Shown: positions 33,771 to 42,277 of the stretch, one piece after another | Position numbering within the stretch: the first letter of the stretch is position 1 | Layout of the letters: the number at the start of each line of letters is the position of its first letter | From: a candidate division KSB1 bacterium | GTDB taxonomy: Bacteria; Zhuqueibacterota; Zhuqueibacteria; JANLFK01; Oleimicrobiaceae | NCBI GenBank assembly: GCA_034506335.1 | Contig: JAPDPR010000001.1 | Coordinates: 124,001-188,000, forward strand | Direction: 5' to 3' | Length of the DNA stretch: 64,000 nt | Notes under the pieces: model-generated | The model's input: only the letters and a program-made list of their open reading frames with translations | The model's database searches: none | Told to the model about the DNA's origin: nothing | Made by a program: the position numbers and the translations under genes

Positions 33771-36020
33771 TTACTCGTAGTGCAGCAGAGACCATGGGTC
33801 CACGAGTTGCAGGTGAAGGCCCCAGTCACCACCCACCTGCTCCACCTTCACCAGAATCGTGTTCACACCGGGTCGGAGGCGCACCACGACGAGGTCTTGT
33901 GCCGGCGCGGCTGCCCGGTGTACGTGCTCCTTGTGCACAAGCTCGTTGTTCACCCACACGGCTACGCCGTCGTCACTGCCCAGAAGGAGGAGAGCTTCCC
34001 CTTCCCGTTCGGCATCGACTTCTGCCAGCGCATATGCTACCGCGTTCTCCTTGACCTCAAAGCACGCAGTCAGGTCCAGGAAGCCTTCGCGGCTGGTTTG
34101 AGCCCGTTGCCAGGCCACGGCTCCTCCGAGACCGTCTTCGTAGGAGGCACGTCGAAGACCCGCGTTCTCCGGTCCAAAGGGGCGGTCCAAACCGGTGTCG
34201 TCGCGGTTGTCAAATGGACCCGCCACCCGCCATCTAGTCACGAACCGGCAGGAAAGGGCGGGAAAGTGAGCGCTGGTGGCCCATGCCCTGGCCAGCTCCT
34301 TGCGCCGTGCCAGCGATGCAGAGCGCGCCTCTGAAAGGTAGCTGTCCCAGGCGGAAAGGTCGCCGAGCCCGAAAAGGAATGGTTGCCGCATTTTCTGTGC
34401 ATCCTGGGGGGATGCCTGCACTACGGCCCGTACTAGAGGGAGGAGCCTCGGTGTGTCCGAACCCGCCAAGCTCACCACTTGGGGCAGCATGCCCGCGAGC
34501 GAGGGGTCGGTGGGAGACGCTTCGGCGCGCTTGACAAAGGTCTCCACAGCCACTCGATTCACCTCAATGGGACCAAACGCGGGCAAGGCCATGTCGAGTT
34601 CATCGGTAATGGTGCAATGGGGGTCAAGGCCCCAGCCGTACCACAGGTAGGCCTCCGGGGGCGGCGCCTGGCGGAGATACAGATCGATGTACGGCTCCTG
34701 TGCTGACACCTCCACCTTGTAGATGAGCCGCAGATCCTCCCCTTGGGCAGTGCGAATGGAAAAACCTGCCGGCGGGACTGGAGTGCATAGTCGACCGTTT
34801 ACTCCAGCAAAGGCCAAGCGGTAACAAGGGTAGCGAAACGGCACGATGGAAATATCGGCAAGTTGCGGCCCCGGTTGGATTTCGTGGTGTCCAAACAAGT
34901 CGCGGAGGACCAGGAGAGCCAACCTTCGACCCAAGCGTTTGTGGCCGGCAGTGCTGATGTGGATGGGGTCATCGAGCGGCAAATCAATGCTGGCAACCAT
35001 GCCAGCGCGGTCCAGTTCTGCTGCGCATAGGCGCTGTTGTTCGCGGATCACGTTCCAGTAGTGATTCTCGTTTGCGGTGACGTATCTACCCAACTGGACG
35101 TAGTAAAACGGCAGATGGGGATCCCCGAAGTCACGGCGTACCGCGGCAACAAAGTTCAGAAATCGCTCCCGGAACACCTGGGCAGCAGTCTGGTTGGCAT
35201 CCGATTCTCCTTGGTACCAGAGCACACCGCGCACCTTGCCCCCTACTGCTTTGAATCGACGGTACATGGAGCCATAGAGTGAGGCGCCGCCCAGGTCACG
35301 TTTGGCAGGGTCCCACTGTTCCATGGAGGTGCCGCCGTGCGCGCACGGCACGAGGCCGATAGGTACCCCGGTGCGAGCCACCAGTTCTTTGGCGAAGGGC
35401 AAGGCCAGCCCAGCGCCTGTTTGCCGGGTGCGCTTGGCAGCCAGTCGCGCCCTGGCAAGTTCCTCCGGCGATCGCCCACCCTGATGCACCGGATCTGGCG
35501 AATCCAAGAGCCAGTGAAGCGGCTCGGCAGCTATGCCCCATCTTTCATCCATGCCATAGCTATTGACCAGGACGCTGGGCTCCTCGGCCTGGCGTAGGTC
35601 CCCAACTCCCTCCATGTTCGACTGGCCGGCCAGGACCCACAGGTCCCCCACCAGCACATGACGCACCTGCCTCTCTGCGACCACTTTTCCGCCCGCATCA
35701 ACCACCCGCAGCTCCACCACGTAGGGCCCGCCGGTAGGAACGCCCAGCAGGGTTCCCTCCACATGGCCCCGCCGGCAGGTCCCGACCTGCCCCCAGTCGG
35801 ACACTGGTGCACCAGTGTGCTGCGCAACCAACCGGGCTGTCACGCGCCCAGTCACCTTGTCACCGACGGTGCCGGCGAAGGTGATGGCAGCGCACCCGTT
35901 TTCGTCGCGCTGAAAAACCTGATAGTCCGTCAGCCCCGAGTCAAGCTTGAGGTAGCCCCCCGAAGGGGCGGCACCGTAGGCCACCCCCACCATCAAGGCC
36001 AGCGCAATTGCTCTTGTCAT
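33771..36020 (-). CDS. Secreted sialate O-acetylesterase-like enzyme
   Basis: A 749-residue exported SGNH-type esterase. ATG at 36020 with AGGAGTG upstream starts a signal peptide (RAIALALMVGVAYGAA). The SASA/DUF303 core has the Ser in LAGQSNMEGVG, GVLWYQGESDAN, and a late Asp/His region (PLDDPIHISTAGHKRLG). A C-terminal beta-rich part (GVAVWVNNELVHKEHVHRA, RPGVNTILVKVEQ) looks like a carbohydrate-binding or glycosidase-type sandwich. It probably removes acetyl groups from host or plant polysaccharides in the periplasm or outside. It is followed by a long non-coding stretch. Confidence 0.88.
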   Translation of the reverse strand: MTRAIALALMVGVAYGAAPSGGYLKLDSGLTDYQVFQRDENGCAAITFAGTVGDKVTGRVTARLVAQHTGAPVSDWGQVGTCRRGHVEGTLLGVPTGGPYVVELRVVDAGGKVVAERQVRHVLVGDLWVLAGQSNMEGVGDLRQAEEPSVLVNSYGMDERWGIAAEPLHWLLDSPDPVHQGGRSPEELARARLAAKRTRQTGAGLALPFAKELVARTGVPIGLVPCAHGGTSMEQWDPAKRDLGGASLYGSMYRRFKAVGGKVRGVLWYQGESDANQTAAQVFRERFLNFVAAVRRDFGDPHLPFYYVQLGRYVTANENHYWNVIREQQRLCAAELDRAGMVASIDLPLDDPIHISTAGHKRLGRRLALLVLRDLFGHHEIQPGPQLADISIVPFRYPCYRLAFAGVNGRLCTPVPPAGFSIRTAQGEDLRLIYKVEVSAQEPYIDLYLRQAPPPEAYLWYGWGLDPHCTITDELDMALPAFGPIEVNRVAVETFVKRAEASPTDPSLAGMLPQVVSLAGSDTPRLLPLVRAVVQASPQDAQKMRQPFLFGLGDLSAWDSYLSEARSASLARRKELARAWATSAHFPALSCRFVTRWRVAGPFDNRDDTGLDRPFGPENAGLRRASYEDGLGGAVAWQRAQTSREGFLDLTACFEVKENAVAYALAEVDAEREGEALLLLGSDDGVAVWVNNELVHKEHVHRAAAPAQDLVVVRLRPGVNTILVKVEQVGGDWGLHLQLVDPWSLLHYE

Positions 36021-36099
36021 GGCAGGGTCACTCCTGTGCAAGTCCGTTCTCTTATGTGATTCCCTCTTTGACCACCTGGTTCCTGCGCAGACATTCCCC

Positions 36100-37149
36100 T
36101 CAGGGCACCACTTCTACCCCTGCGCCTGGCAACACCTCACCCACCTGCCAGTATGCCTGGCCCATGTGGTCGCATTTTTGGGCGAACAGTTCGGCCCGGG
36201 CCGGAGGCAGGGCGATGAGTAATCCTCCGGAAGTCTCTGGGGTAAAAAGCAGAAGCCGCTGTTCGTCTGTGATCTCTGGAGCGAAGGTGACCAGCGCCTG
36301 GTAGTGGTCGCGGTTGCGACAGGAGCCGCCGGGAAACAGCCACTCGTCCGCATAGCGCAGGGCGCCATCCACGAGGGGTAGTCGGCCGAAGAAAAAGCGC
36401 AGCCGTACATCGCTCTTCTCGGCCATTTCGCAGGCATGACCCAGGAGCGCGAAGCCGGTCACGTCCGTGCATGCATGCGCTCCGAATTCCACCGCCAGGC
36501 GAGCGGCGGGACCATTCAATTGCTTCATCTCCGCCACGGCCTGGGCGAGGTCGGCGGGGTCGGCTACGTCGCCTTTGGCCGCCGTGGCGACCATGCCGAC
36601 ACCCAGACGCTTGGTGAGAAACAGGAGATCTCCTGGCTGTGCCCCAGCTTTGGTGAGCAGGTGTGCGGGATGTGCACGACCCATCACCGCCAGGCCGTAC
36701 TTTGGCTCCTTGTCGTCCACGGTGTGTCCGCCGGCGATGGCACCCCCTGCCTCCGCCACCTTGTCGACTCCCCCGCGCAGGATCTCGCCCACCACGTCCA
36801 GGGGCAAGTCGGGCGGGAAGCAGCACACATTGAGGGCCAGCACTACCTCACCGCCCATGGCGTACACGTCACTCATGGCATTAGCCGCGGCAATGGCCCC
36901 ATAGTCGTAAGGGTCATCCACAATGGGTGTGAAATAGTCCACCGTGAGGATGAGGGCGAGGTCCGGGGCCGCCTGGTACACGGCCGCGTCGTCCCCAGCC
37001 TCCAGTCCCACCAGTATCTGCGGATAATCCGCTCGCTTGAAACGCTCCTGCAGTGGGCGCAGCACCTGCGCCAGGGTCTGTGGACCCGTCTTTGCCGCTC
37101 AGCCCGCCGCTGCAGTGAGCGAGGTCAGCCGCACCTTGGTCTGTGCCAC
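36100..37149 (-). CDS. selD: Selenide, water dikinase with in-frame TGA (selenocysteine) at codon 17
   Basis: SelD makes selenophosphate from selenide and ATP. The usual ORF start at 37065 would drop the catalytic N-terminus. Reading upstream, the GTG at 37149 (AGGAG 9 bases before it) gives MAQTKVRLTSLTAAAG, then TGA at 37101-37099, then AAKTGPQTLAQVLRPL in the same frame. The TGA is codon 17, exactly the place of E. coli SelD Cys17, and Lys20 follows as in E. coli. With Sec the product is 349 residues (E. coli 347). Later motifs are normal: VDYFTPIVDDPYDYGAIAAAN, GGHTVDD and CTDVTGFALLGH. Residues 12-15 (TAAA) differ from the usual SHGA and residue 19 is Ala rather than Cys. An ATG at 37158 is directly against the ribosome site and less likely. 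Confidence 0.88.
37056..37072 (-). promoter_or_regulatory. Candidate bacterial SECIS hairpin of selD
   Basis: Starting 27 bases after the TGA, GGCGCA and TGCGCC form a perfect 6-base stem with loop GGTGC. The loop begins 33 bases after the TGA and has G in its first two positions, which fits the published bacterial SECIS model (loop 16-37 bases downstream, G in the first two places). A second small hairpin (GGGTC/GACCC, loop CACA) lies just before it. Confidence 0.6.
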
Positions 37150-37164
37150 CGAAAACATCTCCTT

Positions 37165-37755
37165 TCACAGGGTGACGACCCGTCCCGCCCCGAGCAGTGT
37201 CTCGGCGATGGTGTACATGTTAGAGATCTCCCCGACCGCCACCTTCTCCTTTAAGCCAAAGTGCGCAAGGCAAGTGCCGCAGGCAATTATCTGCACACCT
37301 TGCCCATGCAAAGCGCGCAGATCATCAACCAGTGGCGACCCCTGCACCACCAAGCGCACACCAGTGTTGAAAAAAATTATGGTCTGCGGCCGGGGTTCGA
37401 CCTCGTTGAGCGTGTGGAAAAAGCTGCGGATGAGGACCTCGCCCAGTTCCGAGTCACCATGTCCCATCCGGTCCTGAGACACGACCAGCACGAGTGGACC
37501 TCCGCCTGCCACACTCGCAGAAGCCGGGTGTTCACTCTCCTGGGGCGCAAGCTTGTGGAGGTGCAGATAAATGCCGTCAGCCCGTGTCTCCTGGCGCACC
37601 GTGCAGCCGGCCTTTTCCGCCATGCGCGTCACGTTCTGGCGGGAGGTGTCGTTATCGACGATGACCACAACCTCGTTGCTTTCTTGCAGCGCTTTTCTGG
37701 CCAGGATGACAGGCTGTGGACAGGCCAAGCCCCGCGCATCAACCACGTTACGCAT
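37165..37755 (-). CDS. yedF: Selenium metabolism protein YedF (TusA plus DsrE-like)
   Basis: A 196-residue two-domain protein. Residues about 1-75 are TusA-like, with the persulfide-carrying Cys in DARGLACPQPVI. Residues about 95-196 are DsrE-like, with IIACGTCLAHFGL. YedF-type fusions are found next to selD in selenium-using bacteria and may carry selenium or sulfur as a persulfide-like intermediate. The ATG at 37755 follows GGAGGAG and overlaps the end of the DUF3343 gene by 8 bases; the stop is 15 bases before the selD GTG and the selD ribosome site lies in that gap. Confidence 0.9.
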   Translation of the reverse strand: MRNVVDARGLACPQPVILARKALQESNEVVVIVDNDTSRQNVTRMAEKAGCTVRQETRADGIYLHLHKLAPQESEHPASASVAGGGPLVLVVSQDRMGHGDSELGEVLIRSFFHTLNEVEPRPQTIIFFNTGVRLVVQGSPLVDDLRALHGQGVQIIACGTCLAHFGLKEKVAVGEISNMYTIAETLLGAGRVVTL

Positions 37756-37999
37756 GCGCTCCTCCGAGATTACCATCTTCCAAATTGCGCAACCCGCGGA
37801 CCACGACCCCCTCCTGGTCCAGAATCTCCAGGGCCCTGCTCGCGTCCCGGCGCAGCACGCGCACACAGACGCCGCAGTCGGAACTGAGCCAGCGAGGCAC
37901 TGGGATCACCTTGCAAGGCATCCCCTCCGCCTTGAGCAGCGCCTCGGCACGCAGTGCATGGGAGGCCGAGGCCACCAGAACTATGGCGTAGTCCCTCAC
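37748..37999 (-). CDS. DUF3343 putative Se/S carrier-like protein
   Basis: An 83-residue protein of the DUF3343 family. It has DYAIVLVASASHALRAEALL at the start, then CKVIPVPRWLSSDCGVCVRV with the conserved DCG.C pair that is thought to carry the chalcogen. The GTG start at 37999 overlaps the desulfurase stop in a GTGA junction and has AAGGAG 8 bases upstream, so translation is coupled. Its place between a cysteine desulfurase and YedF/SelD supports a role in selenium hand-over; direct biochemical proof for the family is limited. Confidence 0.85.
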   Translation of the reverse strand: MRDYAIVLVASASHALRAEALLKAEGMPCKVIPVPRWLSSDCGVCVRVLRRDASRALEILDQEGVVVRGLRNLEDGNLGGAHA

Positions 38000-39165
38000 C
38001 GGCCTCGCTCCTTGGCCAACTGACGAACGGCGCGCAACGCCGCATCCACCTGCCTCTGCGTGCACAGTGCGCTCAAGCTGAAACGAACCCCGCCATGAGG
38101 GAAGGTGCCAATAGTGCGGTGGGCACTGGGCGCGCAATGGAGCCCTGTGCGACACATGATGCCGAACTCGCGGTCCAGACGCTCGCCCACGACACCCGGA
38201 TCGCAGCCCTCGATGTTGAAGAGCACCACCGGCAGGCGCTGGGCTACGTCCTGGGTGCCATAAACGACGACGCCAGGTATTTCCCGCAGACCCTCCAGCA
38301 AGCGGGCGGTCAAGGCCATTTCCTGCTCGCGGATAGCCTCCACGGTACGAGAGCGCACCCAGTGCACCCCTGCAGCAAGCCCCGCCAGCCCGACCACGTT
38401 GACAGTGCCGCTCTCAAACTTATCCGGCAAGAACTCCGGCTGCACCTCCTCCTCGGAACGGCTGCCCGTCCCCCCCTGGATGAGCGCCCCGAATTCATCT
38501 ACGGGTACCTGGGGCCCGATCACTAACCCTCCTGTCCCCGTGGGCCCGAACAGGGCTTTGTGGCCGGTAAAGGCCAGGAGGTCAACCGGCGCCCGTCGCA
38601 AATCGATAGGGAGCGCCCCCGCACTTTGCGCCGCATCCACAAGCAAAAGCACCTTTCGCCTCCTGGCCACCTCCGCCAGTCCCTCCACCGAAAGCAACGT
38701 GCCCACCACGTTCGAGGCATGGGTGGCTACGATTAGCCGCGTACGAGCGGTGAGGGTTTGTTCCAGCTCAAAAAGCTGCAGCTCCCCGGTAGGCGAGCAT
38801 GGGACCACTGTGAGCTCAACTCCGCGCTGCTCCAGCGTGCGCAGCGGGCGCATCACCGAATTGTGCTCCATGCTGGTGCAGACAACGTGGTCACCTGGCC
38901 GCAGCAAGCCGTGCAAGGCAAAGTTGAGTGCGGTGGTCCCGTTGGCGCAGAACACCACGCGCAGGGGATCTTCACAGCCCACTAACTCTGCAATTTCCTC
39001 GCGGGCCCGGTAGACCACGCGCGCCGCCACCAGCGAAAGCCGATGCCCAGAGCGACCCGGGTTCGCTCCTACCCCCTCCATGAAGCGAACCATCGCGCGC
39101 TGCACCACCTTGGGCTTCGGCCAGGAGGTAGCGGCATTGTCAAAGTAGATCAGCCTCTGCACCAT
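37996..39165 (-). CDS. Cysteine desulfurase / selenocysteine lyase family protein
   Basis: A 389-residue PLP enzyme of the class V aminotransferase fold. The PLP lysine is in LLAFTGHKALFGPTG, the preceding Asp/His region is LLLVDAAQSAG, and the persulfide Cys lies in RTGLHCAP, as in SufS/CsdA (group II). This subgroup often sits beside selD. It probably takes sulfur or selenium from cysteine or selenocysteine and passes it to the Se/S carrier proteins downstream. The ATG at 39165 follows a close GGAGG; the GTG at 39162 is an alternative. First gene of a four-gene operon with a strong promoter 147 bases upstream. Confidence 0.92.
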   Translation of the reverse strand: MVQRLIYFDNAATSWPKPKVVQRAMVRFMEGVGANPGRSGHRLSLVAARVVYRAREEIAELVGCEDPLRVVFCANGTTALNFALHGLLRPGDHVVCTSMEHNSVMRPLRTLEQRGVELTVVPCSPTGELQLFELEQTLTARTRLIVATHASNVVGTLLSVEGLAEVARRRKVLLLVDAAQSAGALPIDLRRAPVDLLAFTGHKALFGPTGTGGLVIGPQVPVDEFGALIQGGTGSRSEEEVQPEFLPDKFESGTVNVVGLAGLAAGVHWVRSRTVEAIREQEMALTARLLEGLREIPGVVVYGTQDVAQRLPVVLFNIEGCDPGVVGERLDREFGIMCRTGLHCAPSAHRTIGTFPHGGVRFSLSALCTQRQVDAALRAVRQLAKERGR

Positions 39166-39311
39166 TGCCTCCGGCAAGGTCTCTACGTGCCATTCTCCGG
39201 CTCACGACGGGACAACCTTCTCCTTGGCTGGTGCCACGACGCGGGCTCGTCTCCCGAGTCGACCCAAAGGTGAGGCAACGTCAGCATGCTGGCTAACGTG
39301 ACGCTGGTCGG

Positions 39312-39340
39312 ATTGTAGCAAACTCTGGTCAGACTATCAA
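39312..39340 (-). promoter_or_regulatory. Promoter of the selenium operon
   Basis: On the minus strand, TTGATA (39340-39335) and TACAAT (39317-39312) are 17 bases apart, a near-consensus sigma70 promoter. The leader of about 140 bases contains a 10-base palindrome CAGCATGCTG (39282-39291) that could be an operator. Confidence 0.7.
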
Positions 39341-39366
39341 GCGGATTTTCATCCAGGTCGGAGTCC

Positions 39367-40437
39367 TCAACGGTAGCGCCCGTAAGTGAGGGCCGTCTGA
39401 TACATTGCTAGCACATTCTCGGTAGGGGTGTCGTCCTGCAGTTGGTGCGCGGGAGCAAAGCAGTACCCACCACCGGGCATCATCACCTCCAGCACGTGGC
39501 GACAGTAGGCGCCCACCTCCTGCACCGAGGCCTTGGTGAGGGGGGTGCCGGTGGAGATGGCCCCGTGGAAGGCGAGGCTTTGACCAAAGTGCGCCTTCAG
39601 GTACTCCGGTGCCATATCCTTTGCTTCGGGTTGCAGGGTGTCCACAGCAGTGATGCCCATCTCAATGAAATCAGGGAAGGCCCAGCTGCTGGAACCACAC
39701 GAATGGATCATCACCGGCAGGTTGAAGGAGCGCGCCAGGTCGACGAAGCGCTGGAGGCGTGGGCGGATTTGTCTGCGGAAAAGATCCGCGCTGATGAGGG
39801 GACCGTTTTGGCCGCCCAAGTCCTCTCCGATCCACACAAAGTCCACGAGGCCCTTGCCGGCCTCAAGGGTGCGACGGGTGACCTCCAACTGGATCTCGAG
39901 GCGGCGATCGATGAGGAGCATACCTGCTGGGTCATTGGTGGCCAGATCGACCAGGGCTTGTTCCATACCCCGCAGCATGGTGGTGCTGTTAATAATGTCC
40001 CCCAGACCCGGACCTCCCACGTAGAGGCAAAAGTCCTTGTGCGCCCGGCACTGGGGCAGCACCTGGGAGTAGTCATAATCGTCCGGTGAAGGCATCGGCC
40101 ATCGGGCCACTTCCTCTTCTGAGGCCGTGCACAAGGGGAAATCGCAAAAGTCCCAGTACCCGCCTGCGGGGTGTTCCACCCACCGGGTGTGCGTGCCCCA
40201 TTCAGGGTCAACGCGCCGCTCCGGAATCTCGGGATGTAACCTGGGCCCGATGTACGGGGCCCAGACCCACTGAAAGTCCACGCCCAGCGCGGCGCGCAGG
40301 TGGGGCCAGTCATGTGCCTCAAGGCCAAAGTGCTCCATCAGCCGTTTCTGGAGGCCGGGATTGGCTGCATAGTTGATGGGCACGCGATCAGGTTCTTGGT
40401 GGGCGAGAGCGGTGAGGACTCGCTCCTTCGAGGTCAT
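39367..40437 (-). CDS. Uroporphyrinogen decarboxylase-like protein (corrinoid methyltransferase type), second of a pair
   Basis: A 356-residue UroD-fold protein. It lacks the HemE N-terminal signature but has the zinc-site pattern of MtaA/MtbA-type methyltransferases: HSCGSSSW (His and Cys) and a later Cys in GGGYCFAPAHQLQDD. Such proteins move methyl groups between a corrinoid protein and a thiol or folate, often in demethylation of O- or N-methyl compounds. ATG at 40437 gives the standard family start MTSKERVLTALAHQEPDRVP; a TTG at 40467, touching the previous stop, is also possible. It follows a diverged paralogue almost without a gap. No corrinoid protein is visible in the window. Confidence 0.85.
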   Translation of the reverse strand: MTSKERVLTALAHQEPDRVPINYAANPGLQKRLMEHFGLEAHDWPHLRAALGVDFQWVWAPYIGPRLHPEIPERRVDPEWGTHTRWVEHPAGGYWDFCDFPLCTASEEEVARWPMPSPDDYDYSQVLPQCRAHKDFCLYVGGPGLGDIINSTTMLRGMEQALVDLATNDPAGMLLIDRRLEIQLEVTRRTLEAGKGLVDFVWIGEDLGGQNGPLISADLFRRQIRPRLQRFVDLARSFNLPVMIHSCGSSSWAFPDFIEMGITAVDTLQPEAKDMAPEYLKAHFGQSLAFHGAISTGTPLTKASVQEVGAYCRHVLEVMMPGGGYCFAPAHQLQDDTPTENVLAMYQTALTYGRYR

Positions 40438-40463
40438 AGTCCTGGCCACGGTGGTCTCCGCGT

Positions 40464-41498
40464 TCAAGCGGCCATTCCGGTGGCGGCGCGCGCCATGGCC
40501 AGCACGTTGCGAGGCGGCACGTTAGGAAGGAGAGCCTCGTGGCTTGGACTAACCACGAGGCAGGGGCCGAGGACCCGCTGCAAGCGGTGGACCTCCGCTA
40601 CCACCTCGGCCGGCGAGCCGTGCACAAGCAAATCTTGGGTATCCACACCGCCCAAGAAGGCAATCTTTCCCTTCACGGTAGCGCTCAGGGTGTCGGCATC
40701 CATGTGTGCGGCACGCGCCTGGAGGGGATGGAGTGCGTCAATGCCCAAACCCACGAAGCGTCCCAGCAGCTTAAAGACGGAGCCACAGGAGTGCAGAATC
40801 ACCTGATAGCCAAAGGCTTTTGCCTGCTCCACCAGCTCCCGCATATAGGGGAGCACGAACTCGTCGAACTGCTCCGGCGAAAGGAGCAGGTCCCGCTGCG
40901 AACCGAAGTCGTTGCCAAAGAAAAAGCCGTCGATCAACTCTCCGGCCCGGGCGTACAGTCGACGATTTGCCTCAAGGTAAAAGTCCACCACCCGCCGCGT
41001 CACCGCATGCACCACCTCCGGGTGGGTGTACATCTTGACAAAGTAGTTTTCCATGCCGAAGAATGCGGCGACGTCGTGAAAGAACGGGCACCAGAACCCG
41101 CTGGCGCGATAGACTTCGCCCGCCTGTTCCAAAGCCCTTAGCCACTCGTCGAAAACGAGCAACTCAGGGTCGGGCCAGGGAAAATCGGCCACTTGCCTAG
41201 GGTCTTCGCAGTCTGCCAACACGCCTGCGGCGCCGAGAGCGCGGTCGCGTGGCCGCGTGTCGAAGATTGGCCTCCCCTCAGGGTGGCGATAGCAGCTGTA
41301 CTGGAAGCAGATCCAGCGAAAATCGTCCCCCAACAGCCGCCGCAAGCTCTCTTCCTCCTGACAGCCGAAAGCACGCAGGTAAATGGGCCAGGTATCTTCG
41401 TGGGGCTTGCCCAGCCAAAAGCCGGTGCGATCGGCCTGCTGCCTGGCAAAGATGGTCTTGACCCGTTCGCGAGATGTCATCGGCAGGCTGTTGGACAT
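40464..41498 (-). CDS. Uroporphyrinogen decarboxylase-like protein, first of a pair
   Basis: A 344-residue UroD-fold protein, diverged from its downstream neighbour. Zinc-type motifs are LHSCGSVFKLL and a late Cys in GPCLVVSPSHEALLP, again as in MtaA-like methyltransferases rather than HemE. The start is uncertain: ATG at 41498 or the MTSRERV start at 41480. The stop abuts the next UroD-like gene, so the two are probably made together and may form a pair with different substrates. No substrate can be assigned. Confidence 0.85.
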   Translation of the reverse strand: MSNSLPMTSRERVKTIFARQQADRTGFWLGKPHEDTWPIYLRAFGCQEEESLRRLLGDDFRWICFQYSCYRHPEGRPIFDTRPRDRALGAAGVLADCEDPRQVADFPWPDPELLVFDEWLRALEQAGEVYRASGFWCPFFHDVAAFFGMENYFVKMYTHPEVVHAVTRRVVDFYLEANRRLYARAGELIDGFFFGNDFGSQRDLLLSPEQFDEFVLPYMRELVEQAKAFGYQVILHSCGSVFKLLGRFVGLGIDALHPLQARAAHMDADTLSATVKGKIAFLGGVDTQDLLVHGSPAEVVAEVHRLQRVLGPCLVVSPSHEALLPNVPPRNVLAMARAATGMAA

Positions 41499-41537
41499 GC
41501 GCCGCGGGAGCACTGAGTCCGATCGCGGAGAAGCCGC

Positions 41538-42107
41538 TTACGGCACGTCCACCTCGGCGGGAAGCTCGTCGGTGCTTAGCAGCGCCGCCTGGTCCAGGGC
41601 GCGCCGGTCCCCTCCACGACCCTCAAGATCGAGGATGCCTTCAATTTGGTGCAGATTGATGAACTCATGACATGCCTGAATGAGCTCCGGCGCCGTGAGC
41701 TGGTCCGGGCCCACCACCGTCACCACCTTGCCCATGGCGCACAAGTGGTTCACCAGAGCCACAAAGTCGCCATCTCCGGTGATCAGCACGATCTCATCCA
41801 GGCGGGGCGCCTGGGTGAGAATCTCCACGGCCATCTCCATGTCCATGCTTGCCTTGGCTGTGCCGTCGGGAAGGCGCTTGATAGGCTTGGCCACCACGCG
41901 ATAGCCAATGAGACCGAGAAGATTGAAAAAGTCGCGCTGCCTATTGTTGTCGGGATCGAAGCAGGTGAATGCGGTAAAGGTGGTTATTGCGTGGTCCCGC
42001 GAGAAATAGTCGCGCAAAACGCGGAAGTTGATCTTGCCCTGCTGGAACCTCGTCTTGGTGGTCATGTAGATGTTTTGGATGTCGATAAAGACGCCTATTC
42101 GCTTCAT
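41538..42107 (-). CDS. NYN-domain protein (LabA/DUF88-like)
   Basis: A 189-residue PIN-like NYN-domain protein. The acidic residues of the metal centre are visible: FIDIQNIYM near the start (Asp9), MDMEMAVEIL (about 87-96), and LITGDGDFVALV. LITGDGDF is the LabA-family hallmark. Members bind or cut RNA, and cyanobacterial LabA affects clock output, but most bacterial ones are uncharacterised. It is 39 bases upstream of the UroD-like pair. The ATG at 42107 has no strong ribosome site. Confidence 0.85.
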   Translation of the reverse strand: MKRIGVFIDIQNIYMTTKTRFQQGKINFRVLRDYFSRDHAITTFTAFTCFDPDNNRQRDFFNLLGLIGYRVVAKPIKRLPDGTAKASMDMEMAVEILTQAPRLDEIVLITGDGDFVALVNHLCAMGKVVTVVGPDQLTAPELIQACHEFINLHQIEGILDLEGRGGDRRALDQAALLSTDELPAEVDVP

Positions 42108-42277
42108 ATGCCTCCACGTCCCAAGTTCCCCCCACCATGTGCGTCTCTGCCGGTACCCTCCCTACCTTTGTTCTACTGCCCCACTGCCATTTGTGCCTGA
42201 AACCGGTCCACCCCCCCCACGCCCTCCCCACCTGAAGATACACCCTCGCTTCCTTACATTTTCTGGGAAAAGCAGGG

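Noticed and set aside
37066-37149. selD as a truncated or pseudogene caused by the TGA.
   Set aside because: The bases on both sides of the TGA code in one frame for the SelD N-terminus, the codon number matches Cys17, Lys20 is kept and a SECIS-like hairpin follows.
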